DNA of 64,000 nucleotides from the NCBI RefSeq assembly GCF_000018145.1, contig NC_009952.1:2790001-2854000 (forward strand), read 5' to 3'. The first letter of the stretch is position 1; each line of letters opens with the position of its first letter. This DNA comes from Dinoroseobacter shibae DFL 12 = DSM 16493 (GTDB taxonomy: Bacteria; Pseudomonadota; Alphaproteobacteria; Rhodobacterales; Rhodobacteraceae). The notes under the pieces are model-generated. The model had not been told where the DNA came from. It searched no databases and saw only the letters and a program-made list of their open reading frames with translations. A program made the translations under genes and the position numbers. Positions 33,214 through 40,904 of this stretch are shown here, one piece after another.

Positions 33214-33660
33214 ATGAAACACCTCATCTTCCCCCTCGTCGCCGCCCTCGCCCTGCCCGCCGCAAGCTTCGCCGACGGCGCGCCGCGCAGCGACTGGGGC
33301 CGCGCGGGCATCCTGTCCTCGGCCAACAAGGCCGACCTGCCCCCGATCATGCTCAGCTCCGGCACGCCGCTCTCCGAAGCCCCGTGGGTGCTGACATCCG
33401 GCACCTATTACGAGTTCGAGATCCAGGGCGACGGCTCGGCCGAGCTTGCCCTGGAAGGGGCCGAGTTCTTCCGCGCGATCTGGATCGACGAAATCGTGGT
33501 CAACGACCTCGAGATTCGCCCCCTCGGCGTCAACTCCATCGAGTTCGACGATGCGGGCGAGATGGAAATCGGGTTTGTCGCCATCAAGCCGGGCAGCTAC
33601 TATCTGCGTATCCCAGGCTCCACCGGAGAGACCCAGCGCCTTGAAATCACCATCGAATAG
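33214..33660 (+). CDS. Small secreted beta-sandwich protein inside the lanthanide-uptake-type operon
   Basis: 148 residues with a signal peptide (MKHLIFPLVAALALPAASFA). The mature protein has no cysteine and no histidine, so it cannot hold a cupredoxin copper site, although the strand pattern (GTYYEFEIQG, EFDDAGEMEIGFVAIKPGSYYLRI ending) is cupredoxin-like. It is rich in Asp and Glu, which could bind hard metal ions (inference). Its layout resembles the protein at 528-1004. It lies between the propeller and ATPase genes, six bases before the ATPase start, in the place where lut clusters carry small periplasmic proteins. Confidence 0.78.
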   Translation: MKHLIFPLVAALALPAASFADGAPRSDWGRAGILSSANKADLPPIMLSSGTPLSEAPWVLTSGTYYEFEIQGDGSAELALEGAEFFRAIWIDEIVVNDLEIRPLGVNSIEFDDAGEMEIGFVAIKPGSYYLRIPGSTGETQRLEITIE

Positions 33661-33666
33661 ACGCGC

Positions 33667-34386
33667 GTGACGGGCCTGTCCGTCCGCAACCTGAGCTTCT
33701 CCTACGGCTCCAGGCGCGCCCTGTCGGATGTCAGCTTCGACATCCCGCAAGGCGCGTTCTGCGCCTTGCTCGGCCCCAATGGCGCGGGCAAGTCCACGCT
33801 CTTCGGGCTGCTCACCCGGCTTTTCACCAGCCCCGAAGGCACCATCACCGTGGCCGGGCATGAGCTGCGCAAGACGCCCCGCGCGGCCCTTGCCGAGATC
33901 GGCGTGGTGTTCCAGCAATCCACCCTGGACGTGTCGCTCTCGGTGGAGCGGAACCTGAAATACTTCGCCGCCCTGCACGGGCTGGCCGGGGCCGAGGCCG
34001 CCCGCCGGATCGACGCCGCGCTCGACCGGCTCGACATGGCCGAGCGGCGGCGGGAGACCGTGCGCGACCTCAATGGCGGCCACCGCCGCCGGACCGAGAT
34101 CGCCCGCGCCCTGATCCATTCACCCTCGGTGCTGCTGCTCGACGAGCCGACCGTGGGGCTCGATGCGGCCTCCCGCGCCGCGATCACCGCCCATGTCCAC
34201 GATCTGGCCGCGGAGACCGGGCTGACCGTGCTCTGGGCCACCCACCTCACGGACGAGATCCGCGATACCGACCAGCTGCTGATCCTGCACAAGGGCGAGA
34301 TCCGCGCCGACGGGACCGCCGCCGAGATCCGCGGCAACACCCCGCTCACCGAGCATTTCCTCCGCGTCACGGCGCAGCCCGCATGA
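33667..34386 (+). CDS. ABC ATP-binding protein of the PQQ alcohol dehydrogenase system (PedB/LutE-like)
   Basis: 239 residues with a GTG start. Walker A GPNGAGKST near residue 37, Q-loop FQQSTLDVSLS near 83, signature LNGGHRRR near 137 (in place of LSGGQ, as usual in this family), Walker B VLLLDEPTVGLD near 157 and an H-loop in WATHLTDE. It pairs with the ABC-2 permease gene at 34868, but an unusual 481-base gap with repeats separates the two. Confidence 0.9.
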   Translation: MTGLSVRNLSFSYGSRRALSDVSFDIPQGAFCALLGPNGAGKSTLFGLLTRLFTSPEGTITVAGHELRKTPRAALAEIGVVFQQSTLDVSLSVERNLKYFAALHGLAGAEAARRIDAALDRLDMAERRRETVRDLNGGHRRRTEIARALIHSPSVLLLDEPTVGLDAASRAAITAHVHDLAAETGLTVLWATHLTDEIRDTDQLLILHKGEIRADGTAAEIRGNTPLTEHFLRVTAQPA

Positions 34387-34430
34387 CCGCCCGCCGCCCC
34401 CCTGCGCCCCCGCCCGACATCCGGCGCCGA

Positions 34431-34452
34431 CAAGCGGTTTCGAAACCGCTTG
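34431..34452. repeat. TTCGAA-centred perfect palindrome, copy A1
   Basis: 22 bases: arm CAAGCGGTTTC and its exact reverse complement, no loop. 45 bases after the ATPase stop. Identical to copies at 34584 and 40645. No T-run follows, so it is not an ordinary intrinsic terminator. Confidence 0.85.
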
Positions 34453-34583
34453 ACCCCGCCCGGTCGCACCCGGAGGGCCCGGACTGCGCGCCGGATCGCG
34501 GGTCGCAGCGCCGCGCCCTCTTCCGGTTGCCAGACAGCCCGCCGCCACGGCCGCCTCGCGCCTGCGCCGGACGCACGCGCCAC

Positions 34584-34605
34584 CAAGCGGTTTCGAAACC
34601 GCTTG
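34584..34605. repeat. TTCGAA-centred perfect palindrome, copy A2
   Basis: 22 bases, identical to copy A1, 153 bases downstream of it (start to start), in the same gap between the ATPase and permease genes. Confidence 0.85.
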
Positions 34606-34761
34606 CGCGCCCTGGCCCCCAGCGGCCGAAGATCGCGGCCACCGCGCGCGCACCGCACCCCCGAGGGGCGCGCTGTCCCGCCGCGCGCGCCCCGCGCCCG
34701 ATCCGCATCGCAAGCTGTGGGCGTGCCTGTCGCGGCGTCCGTCCCCGGCCCCCGCGCCCGG

Positions 34762-34774
34762 ATTGTCAGACAAT
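34762..34774. promoter_or_regulatory. Inverted repeat ATTGTC-A-GACAAT, possible GntR-type operator
   Basis: A 13-base perfect dyad of the TTGTCnGACAA form often bound by FadR-subfamily GntR regulators. It lies 93 bases before the permease start and directly before a tandem repeat. No gntR gene is nearby. Confidence 0.4.
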
Positions 34775-34775
34775 G

Positions 34776-34819
34776 TGCCCGACACTTGCCCGACACTTGC
34801 CCGACACCTGCCCGACGCC
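34776..34819 (+). repeat. Four tandem 11-base units before the permease gene
   Basis: TGCCCGACACT twice, then TGCCCGACACC and TGCCCGACGCC. The 11-base period is about one helical turn, so the units face one side of the DNA. Function unknown. Confidence 0.8.
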
Positions 34820-34867
34820 GATCCGACCGGGTCTGGCGCGCCTTTTCGACGGTCGGAGCACGCGCCC

Positions 34868-35659
34868 ATGAGCCCCTATCTGATCGCCCTTTTCGCCATC
34901 GTCGAGCGCGAAGCCTTCCGCTTTTTGCAACAGCGCGAGCGCTTCGTCGCGGCCCTCGTGCGCCCCCTCGTCTGGCTGCTGGTCTTCGCCGCGGGCTTCC
35001 GCGCGGCCCTGGGACTCAGCATCATCCCGCCCTACCAGACCTACATCACCTACGAGGTCTACATCGTGCCCGGCCTGTGCGGAATGATATTGCTTTTCAA
35101 TGGGATGCAGTCGTCGCTCAGCCTCGTCTACGACCGGGAGATGGGCTCCATGCGCCTCCTGCTGACCTCGCCCCTGCCGCGCTGGTGGCTCCTGTTCTGC
35201 AAGCTCACGGGCGGCACCCTGATCTCCATCGCCCAGGCCTATGCGTTTCTCGCCATCGCCGCGCTTTTCGGCATCCAGATGCCCTGGCACGGCTACCTGC
35301 TGGCCTTTCCCGCGCTGCTCGTGGCGGGCCTGATGCTCGGCGCGCTCGGGCTGGCATTGTCGAGCTTTATCAAGCAGTTGGAGAATTTCGCCGGGGTGAT
35401 GAACTTCGTGATCTTCCCGATGTTCTTCCTCTCCTCCGCGCTCTATCCGCTGTGGAAAATGGCCGAAAGTTCCGAACTTCTGCATGACATCTGCGCGCTC
35501 AATCCGTTCACCCACGGGGTCGAGCTGATCCGCTTCGCGCTCTACGGCGAGCTGAACCTGCCCGCCCTGGGCTGGACCACGCTGGCCTGCGCGGGGTTCA
35601 TGGCGCTGGCGCTCTGGGGCTACGACCCGGCCCGCGGCATGATCAAGCGCAAGGGATGA
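34868..35659 (+). CDS. ABC-2 type permease of the PQQ alcohol dehydrogenase system (PedC/LutF-like)
   Basis: 263 residues and about six membrane helices. The string RPLVWLLVFAAGFRAALGLS is near residue 36 and the DREMGSMRLLLTSPLPRWWLL cytoplasmic loop (about 92-112) is typical of ABC-2 permeases. It should work with the ATPase at 33667. The start at 34868 (MSPYLIALFAIVERE) is chosen because earlier in-frame Met codons fall in the repeats. Confidence 0.88.
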   Translation: MSPYLIALFAIVEREAFRFLQQRERFVAALVRPLVWLLVFAAGFRAALGLSIIPPYQTYITYEVYIVPGLCGMILLFNGMQSSLSLVYDREMGSMRLLLTSPLPRWWLLFCKLTGGTLISIAQAYAFLAIAALFGIQMPWHGYLLAFPALLVAGLMLGALGLALSSFIKQLENFAGVMNFVIFPMFFLSSALYPLWKMAESSELLHDICALNPFTHGVELIRFALYGELNLPALGWTTLACAGFMALALWGYDPARGMIKRKG

Positions 35660-35705
35660 CCGAAGCCCCGGCCCCTGCTATCATGGCCCGAACCCTGGAG
35701 GCGCC

Positions 35706-36251
35706 ATGCGTACCATACCCCTGATTCTCTGTGCCTTTCTGGCCGGCCCCGCGCTGGCCGACGAAGCGGAGGTCGATCCCGGCGGCACCCTGAACCCCGA
35801 CGAGATGACCTGGCAATCCATGCTGGACCGCGCCGACCGGGGCGAGACCGACATGGTGCTCTGCGCCTCGGGCTACATGCTCACGAAGTCCGGCGACCAC
35901 GAGAACGCGCGCAAGATTTTCGAGAATTGCGCCGAGGCCGGCTATACCGGGGCGATGACCTGGATGAGCCAGCTCGACGACAACGGCCTCGGGGCCGACG
36001 AGAACCCGGATGCCGCCGCCGAGTGGAACCGCCGCGCCGCCGAGGCCGGGGATGCGGTCGGAAAACTCAACCATGGCATAGACTTGCTGCGCGGACGCGG
36101 GATCGCCAAGGATCCGATCAAGGGCCGCCGGATGGTGGACGAGGCCGCGGCCGAGGGCATCGTCGCCGCCCAGCGCCTGCGCGGCGCGGGCTATGATCTG
36201 GACGAGGTCACTCCCGACGCCGACAACTGGAAATACGCGCCCTTGTTCTGA
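35706..36251 (+). CDS. Secreted Sel1/TPR-like repeat protein
   Basis: 181 residues with a signal peptide (MRTIPLILCAFLAGPALA). Sel1-type helical repeats follow (NARKIFENCAEAGYTGAMTW, then DAAAEWNRRAAEAGDAVGKL and GRRMVDEAAAEGIVAAQRL). Sel1 proteins scaffold protein complexes; a role in the alcohol dehydrogenase system is suggested only by position. GGAGG precedes the ATG. Its last 61 bases overlap the end of the convergent ABC ATPase gene. Confidence 0.8.
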   Translation: MRTIPLILCAFLAGPALADEAEVDPGGTLNPDEMTWQSMLDRADRGETDMVLCASGYMLTKSGDHENARKIFENCAEAGYTGAMTWMSQLDDNGLGADENPDAAAEWNRRAAEAGDAVGKLNHGIDLLRGRGIAKDPIKGRRMVDEAAAEGIVAAQRLRGAGYDLDEVTPDADNWKYAPLF

Positions 36252-36943
36252 CGCTCCGCGCCCAGGGTCGCGGGGCTGCCGGTCAGGGCCACGATGCGCG
36301 AGGCGAGCATCTCCGCCTCCCGTTCCACATGGGTGACGAGGATCGTGGCCAGCCCCCGCGCCGCCCGAAGCCGGGCAAAGAGCACCATCATGTCCTCGGC
36401 CAGGTCCGGGTCGAGCGACACGAAAGGCTCGTCCATCAGCAGCACATCCGGGTCCGACCCGAAGGCCCGCGCCAGCGACAGCCGCCGCTGCTGGCCCAGG
36501 GACATCTGGGTCGGGTACTGTTTTTCCTGGGCCGAAAGTCCGACCTCGGCCAGCGCGCGCCGCGCGGCCTCGACCCCCAGCCCGGTGGACAGCCGGACAT
36601 TGTCCAGCGCCGACCGCCAGGGCAGCAGCGTCGGTTCCTGGAACACCATGGCCAGCCGCGGCGGCGTGGTCAGCCGACCGCGATAGCGCGACTCGAGCCC
36701 CGCGATGATCCGCAGCAGGGTGGATTTGCCGACCCCGGACGGCCCGGTGATGGCCAGGGTCTCCCCCGCGCGCACCTCCAGCGTCAGCGGCCCGAGGATC
36801 GGCGCGCCGGGCTCAAAGCCCATCTCCTGCAACTCGAGCCGGACAAGGGGCGCGCGCGGCTCGGCTTGCGCCCCCGCCGCGGTGCTGGCGTCGGTAGCCA
36901 CCCGCAGGGGCCGCCGATCAGCTTCCGGGCTGGACAAAGACAC
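36191..36943 (-). CDS. ABC ATP-binding protein (nitrate/sulfonate/taurine type)
   Basis: 250 residues. Walker A GPSGVGKST near residue 68, Q-loop FQEPTLLPWRSALDNV near 100, signature MSLGQQRRLSLARAF near 145, Walker B VLLMDEPFVSLDPDL near 165, and H-loop VTHVEREAEML. The relatives are SsuB/TauB. Its start overlaps the end of the substrate-binding protein gene by 26 bases, but no permease gene is in the unit. The final 20 codons overlap the Sel1-like gene tail to tail. Confidence 0.87.
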   Translation of the reverse strand: MSLSSPEADRRPLRVATDASTAAGAQAEPRAPLVRLELQEMGFEPGAPILGPLTLEVRAGETLAITGPSGVGKSTLLRIIAGLESRYRGRLTTPPRLAMVFQEPTLLPWRSALDNVRLSTGLGVEAARRALAEVGLSAQEKQYPTQMSLGQQRRLSLARAFGSDPDVLLMDEPFVSLDPDLAEDMMVLFARLRAARGLATILVTHVEREAEMLASRIVALTGSPATLGAERQNKGAYFQLSASGVTSSRS

Positions 36944-37889
36944 CCTCGGGCAACTCCGTGGCCGCGCCGAGCAGCTCTTCGCCCCCCAGTTCGGCCATCA
37001 GCTTGAGCATCCGGTTGGCCGCATCCTCGTCCACCGGACCCGGCGCCGGGATACCCGCGCGGAAGCCCGCCTTCAGGGCTTCGAATTCCGCATCGGTGTT
37101 GGCATTCATCCGGTCGCGCAGACGGTCCCATTCGGCGTCGTCGGAGGCCAACAGATCCTTGGCACTGCGCGACGCCGCCGCCAGGCCGCGCACGATTTCG
37201 GGGTGCTGGGCCAGCATCTCGCCGGTCAGCACGTAGCCCAGCAGCGGGGTCTCACTGTCCAGCCCGAGGGATTCCGCGGCATCGGTGACGCTGACCACCT
37301 GGCGCATGCCGGAGGCCCCCATCTTGGCCATGAAATGCCAGTAGTTGATCGCCCCGTCCAACTCCCCCTGCAGCGCGGTCTTGAAGATCAGCGGCGGCGC
37401 GCCGTAGACCTGCTCTGTCCCGGTCTTGAGATCGAGCCCATGGGCCTGCTTCGCGTAGGCCTGCAGGATCAGCCAGCTCTTGTCGAGCGGCCCGCCCGCG
37501 ATGCCGATCTTGCCCCCTTCGAGGTCAGCGAGCGACTGCACAGGGCTGTCTTCGGACACCATCACGCCGCCCACGGCCTTGGAGTAGGGCAGGAACACGT
37601 AGTCCTTGCCCGCGGCACGCTGCCGCGCCACCCAGAGCCAGTCCGACACGATCACGTCGGTCTCGCCGCCCTGGAATGCGACCTGGGCCGCGGACCCGCC
37701 GGCCACGCCGGTGACCTGCAACTCGAAGCCGTTGGCCGCATCGAACCCGTGATGCTTGATGGTGTCGAGTTCCCAGTTGACGGTGCCGAATTTCAGCACC
37801 TGTGCCCGCAGGACGGGTGTTTCGGCCAATGCGGCCACGGTGGTAATCGCAAGGGCCGCGACCCCGGCGCACAGCTTGGTCATGAACAT
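36918..37889 (-). CDS. ABC substrate-binding protein (NMT1/SsuA-like)
   Basis: 323 residues from the ATG at 37889, which follows GGGAGGGATC; the signal peptide is MFMTKLCAGVAALAITTVAALA. The fold is that of the taurine/sulfonate/thiamine-precursor binding proteins (LKFGTVNWELDTIKHHGFD near residue 32, GGETDVIVSDWLWVARQRA near 70). The ligand is unknown; the location in an alcohol-oxidation island suggests something linked to it, such as a cofactor. Two copies of the CTTTGGTCG element lie 51-92 bases upstream, reading toward this gene. Confidence 0.85.
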   Translation of the reverse strand: MFMTKLCAGVAALAITTVAALAETPVLRAQVLKFGTVNWELDTIKHHGFDAANGFELQVTGVAGGSAAQVAFQGGETDVIVSDWLWVARQRAAGKDYVFLPYSKAVGGVMVSEDSPVQSLADLEGGKIGIAGGPLDKSWLILQAYAKQAHGLDLKTGTEQVYGAPPLIFKTALQGELDGAINYWHFMAKMGASGMRQVVSVTDAAESLGLDSETPLLGYVLTGEMLAQHPEIVRGLAAASRSAKDLLASDDAEWDRLRDRMNANTDAEFEALKAGFRAGIPAPGPVDEDAANRMLKLMAELGGEELLGAATELPEGVFVQPGS

Positions 37890-37939
37890 GATGATCCCTC
37901 CCGGATTTGCCACACTCTACCAAGGCGCGCAGGGGGTGA

Positions 37940-37981
37940 AATACGACCAAAGCGTCATCCCGAATACGACCAAAGCGTCAT
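37940..37981 (-). promoter_or_regulatory. Direct repeat of a 19-base element (CTTTGGTCG box)
   Basis: Plus-strand AATACGACCAAAGCGTCAT occurs exactly twice, at 37940-37958 and 37963-37981, a 23-base period (about two helical turns). Read toward the substrate-binding protein gene each unit is ATGACGCTTTGGTCGTATT. The copy nearest the gene continues TTCACCCC, aligning with TTTACTCC after the single copy at 30842. Likely a binding site for the local response regulator. Confidence 0.65.
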
Positions 37982-38063
37982 TCAAAGGGTGCCGTGATTT
38001 GACATACCTCATTCTTCGAAGCGGGGCTCCGGCTTAGGCTTCCCGCAAGCAATGGAGGACGAC

Positions 38064-38483
38064 ATGACCCGAATACTCACCGCCGCAGCCCTGGGCCTGA
38101 CGATGCTGGCACCGGCTGCGCAGGCAGGTCCGGCAACATTCGAACAAGTCAAGATCGACGCGGGCGCGGCGCTCTACGAGGCCGAGTGCCGCCGCTGCCA
38201 TGCCCCGGACAGCGACCATGAAAGCTATGGTCCCCCGCTGAACAATATCGTGGGGCGCGCGGCCGGGATCGTCGAGGATTACGACTATTCCATCGCGCTC
38301 GAAGCCTCGGGCATCGTCTGGACCCCGGCCGCCCTGCGCGCCTGGATGGAAGACAATGACGGCTTCATGCCCGGCACCAAGATGCGCCATGTGGGCATCG
38401 AGGACCGCACCGTGCAGGATTTCATCATCGCCTATCTGACCAGCATCTCCGATGTCGAGATGAACCAGTCGCTGGACAAGTAG
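38064..38483 (+). CDS. Small c-type cytochrome upstream of the alcohol dehydrogenase
   Basis: 139 residues with a signal peptide (MTRILTAAALGLTMLAPAAQA). The haem site is CRRCH near residue 47, and the distal Met is in FMPGTKM near 113. Its class I fold resembles cytochrome c550 (ExaB-like). Placed directly ahead of the PQQ dehydrogenase on the same strand, it is a likely electron acceptor. GGAGG lies before the ATG at 38064. Confidence 0.9.
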   Translation: MTRILTAAALGLTMLAPAAQAGPATFEQVKIDAGAALYEAECRRCHAPDSDHESYGPPLNNIVGRAAGIVEDYDYSIALEASGIVWTPAALRAWMEDNDGFMPGTKMRHVGIEDRTVQDFIIAYLTSISDVEMNQSLDK

Positions 38484-38510
38484 CCCCGACATCCTGTCCG
38501 ATCTCGCACG

Positions 38511-38534
38511 CGGCGGCCCCTGGGTCGCCGTTTT
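38511..38534 (+). terminator. Intrinsic terminator after the small cytochrome
   Basis: CGGCGGCCC and GGGTCGCCG pair with one G-U, then TTTT follows. It separates the cytochrome transcript from the alcohol dehydrogenase promoter. Confidence 0.65.
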
Positions 38535-38780
38535 GCGTGTTAGGGGTGGGAATTTGCCGGCACAAGGCGCGCCGGGCGCGACCCAGCCCTGCGACTTTGG
38601 TCGGCAGAAACGGGTCCGGAGGAGCATGATCCGCTTGTATGGGGACCCAAAGATGCATCTAAAATACGGGTTACGACTATTGTGCAATAGGTGCGCGTGC
38701 GGATTCTGGGGGACAAACGGCCCAGAGGAGTCCCCGCTGCTCGGGGATCTTAGGGACAGTAACACCATGGAGGAAACCGC
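38535..38780 (+). promoter_or_regulatory. Leader and promoter region of the alcohol dehydrogenase
   Basis: No gene seen. CTTTGGTCG at 38595-38603 is a shorter match to the island element. A less GC-rich stretch (about 38640-38690) has TATTG-TG-CAATA. GGAGGAAA at 38769-38776 is a strong ribosome site. Confidence 0.4.
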
Positions 38781-40547
38781 ATGAATCGGTTTATTGCCGC
38801 TGTAACCGCTGCCGTTGTCGCGACAGGCGCGGCCTACGCAGAAGGCATCACGGAACAAGACCTGGCCAATGACCAGGCGGATACGAGTCGCGTGCTGACC
38901 AACGGCATGGGCCGCCACCTGCAGCGCTACTCGCCGCTCGAGACGCTCAACAAGGACAACGTGGAAAACCTGGTTCCGGCCTGGGCCTTCAGCCTCGGCG
39001 GGGAAAAGCAGCGCGGACAGGAAACTCAGCCGCTCATCTATGACGGGATCATGTACATCACCGGCTCCTACAGCCGCGTCTATGCGATCGACGTCGAGAC
39101 CGGCAAGGAGATCTGGCAGTACGACGCGCGTCTGCCCGAAGGCATCCTGCCCTGCTGTGACGTGATCAACCGCGGCGGCGCCATCTATGGCGACAAGTTC
39201 TACTTCGGCACGCTCGATGCCCGCATCGTGGCGCTCGACCTGAAGACCGGCGACGTGGTCTGGCGCAAGAAGATCGACGATTACAAGGCGGGCTATTCCT
39301 ACACGGCCGCCCCGCTGATCGTGAACGGCCTCGTGGTCACCGGCAACTCCGGCGGCGAGTTCGGCATCGTCGGCGCGGTCGAAGCCCGCGACGCGGAAAC
39401 CGGCGAGCTGGTCTGGAAGCGTCCGGTGATCGAAGGTCACATGGGAGAGTTGAACGGCGAGCCGTCCACCATGACCGGCACGCTGAACGCGACCTGGCCG
39501 GGCGACATGTGGAAAACCGGCGGCGGGGCGACCTGGCTCGGCGGCTCCTATGACGCGCGCACCGACACGCTGATCTTCGGCACGGGCAACCCAGCGCCCT
39601 GGAACAGCCACCTGCGCGGTGCGGGCAAGCCGTCCGAGGACGGAATGGGCGACAACCTCTATGCCGCCTCGCGTCTCGGGATCGATCCGGCCACCGGCGA
39701 GATCAAGTGGCATTTCCAGACCACCCCCCGGGAAGGCTGGGACTTCGACGGCGTGAACGAAGTCGTCGCCTATGACGACCGCGAGGGCAACCCGCGCCTG
39801 GCAACCGCCGACCGCAACGGCTTCTTCTACGTGCTGGATGCCGCGGATGGCAGCTTCGTGTCGGGCATGCCCTTCGTGGAGCAGATCAGCTGGGCCTCGG
39901 GCCTCGACGAGAACGGGCGTCCGATCTTCGTGGAGGAAAACCGTCCGGGCGATCCGGCCGAGGCCGCCGACGGCAAGAAGGGGGAGACGGTCTTCGCGGT
40001 TCCGGGCTTCCTGGGCGGCAAGAACTGGATGCCCATGGCCTACAGCCAGCGCACCGGCAACTTCTACGTGCCCGCCAACGAATGGGGCATGGATATCTGG
40101 AACGAGCCGATCACCTACAAGAAAGGGGCCGCCTATCTGGGCTCCGGCTTTACCATCAAGCCGCTCTTCGAGGACCATATCGGCGCGATCAAGGCGATCG
40201 ACCCGGACACGATGGAAACCAAGTGGGTCTACAAGAACGACGCACCGCTCTGGAGCGGCGTGATGACCACGGCCGGTGGCCTGGTGTTCTTCGGCACCCC
40301 GGAGGGCGAGTTCATCGCGCTCGACGACGAGACCGGCGAGAAGCTCTGGTCCTTCCAGACCGGCTCCGGCATCGTCGGCCAGCCCATCACCTGGGAACAG
40401 GATGGGGAGCAGTATGTCTCGGTCATCTCCGGCTGGGGCGGCGCGGTTCCGCTCTGGGGCGGCGAAGTGGCCAAGAAGGTCAACTACCTCAACCAGGGGG
40501 GGATGCTCTGGACCTTCCGCCTGCCCAAGCAGTACGCGGCCAACTAA
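38781..40547 (+). CDS. PQQ-dependent alcohol dehydrogenase, ExaA/PedH type with lanthanide signature
   Basis: 588 residues, signal peptide 1-20, then an eight-bladed quinoprotein propeller. The adjacent cysteines C125-C126 form the vicinal disulfide over PQQ. The catalytic Asp is D321 in [11 protein letters not shown], and D323 two residues on is the extra acidic ligand that marks lanthanide-dependent enzymes (calcium enzymes have Ala, Ser or Thr there). Overall similarity is to PedE/PedH ethanol-type enzymes rather than MxaF. It oxidises primary alcohols or aldehydes in the periplasm. PQQ synthesis genes are not in the window. A strong terminator follows. Confidence 0.93.
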   Translation: MNRFIAAVTAAVVATGAAYAEGITEQDLANDQADTSRVLTNGMGRHLQRYSPLETLNKDNVENLVPAWAFSLGGEKQRGQETQPLIYDGIMYITGSYSRVYAIDVETGKEIWQYDARLPEGILPCCDVINRGGAIYGDKFYFGTLDARIVALDLKTGDVVWRKKIDDYKAGYSYTAAPLIVNGLVVTGNSGGEFGIVGAVEARDAETGELVWKRPVIEGHMGELNGEPSTMTGTLNATWPGDMWKTGGGATWLGGSYDARTDTLIFGTGNPAPWNSHLRGAGKPSEDGMGDNLYAASRLGIDPATGEIKWHFQTTPREGWDFDGVNEVVAYDDREGNPRLATADRNGFFYVLDAADGSFVSGMPFVEQISWASGLDENGRPIFVEENRPGDPAEAADGKKGETVFAVPGFLGGKNWMPMAYSQRTGNFYVPANEWGMDIWNEPITYKKGAAYLGSGFTIKPLFEDHIGAIKAIDPDTMETKWVYKNDAPLWSGVMTTAGGLVFFGTPEGEFIALDDETGEKLWSFQTGSGIVGQPITWEQDGEQYVSVISGWGGAVPLWGGEVAKKVNYLNQGGMLWTFRLPKQYAAN

Positions 40548-40573
40548 GGCAACCTGCCACTGCAACTCACGCG

Positions 40574-40602
40574 ACGCGCGCCCCATCCGGGCGCGCGTTT
40601 TG
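40574..40602 (+). terminator. Intrinsic terminator of the alcohol dehydrogenase gene
   Basis: A 10-bp stem, ACGCGCGCCC with GGGCGCGCGT, loop CATCC, followed by TTTG. Confidence 0.85.
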
Positions 40603-40644
40603 CGTTCGACCGGAGCCCGGGCGCAGGCGGGCAGCACCGCGGAC

Positions 40645-40666
40645 CAAGCGGTTTCGAAACCGCTTG
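40645..40666. repeat. TTCGAA-centred perfect palindrome, copy B1
   Basis: 22 bases, identical to copies A1 and A2 although about 6 kb away. About 45 bases after the terminator of the alcohol dehydrogenase gene. Confidence 0.85.
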
Positions 40667-40710
40667 ACCCGCCCCGCGTCGGCATCTGCGCCCGGCCCGG
40701 GGAGGGGGCC

Positions 40711-40730
40711 AAGCGGGCGCGCGCCCGCTT
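40711..40730. repeat. GC-centred perfect palindrome, copy B2
   Basis: AAGCGGGCGCGCGCCCGCTT, a 20-base perfect palindrome that shares the AAGCGG outer arm with copies A1, A2 and B1 but has a GC core in place of TTTCGAAA. It abuts the next palindrome with no spacer. Confidence 0.8.
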
Positions 40731-40750
40731 ACGCGTTTTCGAAAACGCGT
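40731..40750. repeat. TTCGAA-centred perfect palindrome, copy B3
   Basis: ACGCGTTTTCGAAAACGCGT, a 20-base perfect palindrome. With the preceding one it makes a continuous 40-base double palindrome. Confidence 0.85.
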
Positions 40751-40904
40751 GCCCGCGCCAGGCCCCGCCGGATTGCATCGAAACCCGGTCCATGAGACCA
40801 ATGGCTTGGTTTCCAGCACAGGTTTTTCACCTATGCTCGACCCACTCGAGAACGCGCACCAGACGCGGGGGCGCGGCACATACCGCAGGGAGACACACGG
40901 GCAC

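Larger units (their letters stand above)
34387..34867. other. Gene-free, repeat-rich gap inside an ABC transporter operon
   Basis: 481 very GC-rich bases with no credible gene. They hold two identical palindromes (34431-34452 and 34584-34605), a 13-base inverted repeat (34762-34774) and four tandem 11-base units (34776-34819). The long frames across it are proline/arginine-rich and look non-coding. Such a gap between an ATPase and its permease is unusual. Confidence 0.7.
40548..40904. other. Gene-free gap with terminator and three palindromes
   Basis: 357 bases after the alcohol dehydrogenase, with an intrinsic terminator first, then palindromes at 40645-40666, 40711-40730 and 40731-40750. 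The promoter of the response regulator must lie in the last 150 bases. No credible gene. Confidence 0.7.

Noticed and set aside
34776-34819. CRISPR-like array
   Set aside because: Contiguous 11-base tandem units without spacers; no cas genes in the window.
38005-38030. TTCGAA near 38013 as another palindrome copy
   Set aside because: ATTCTTCGAAGCGG is symmetric over only eight bases (CTTCGAAG) and is not extended like the 20-22 bp family.
38034-40793. A 919-codon minus-strand frame opposite the cytochrome and alcohol dehydrogenase genes
   Set aside because: It spans two unrelated genes and their intergenic repeats in antisense; clear artefact of GC content.
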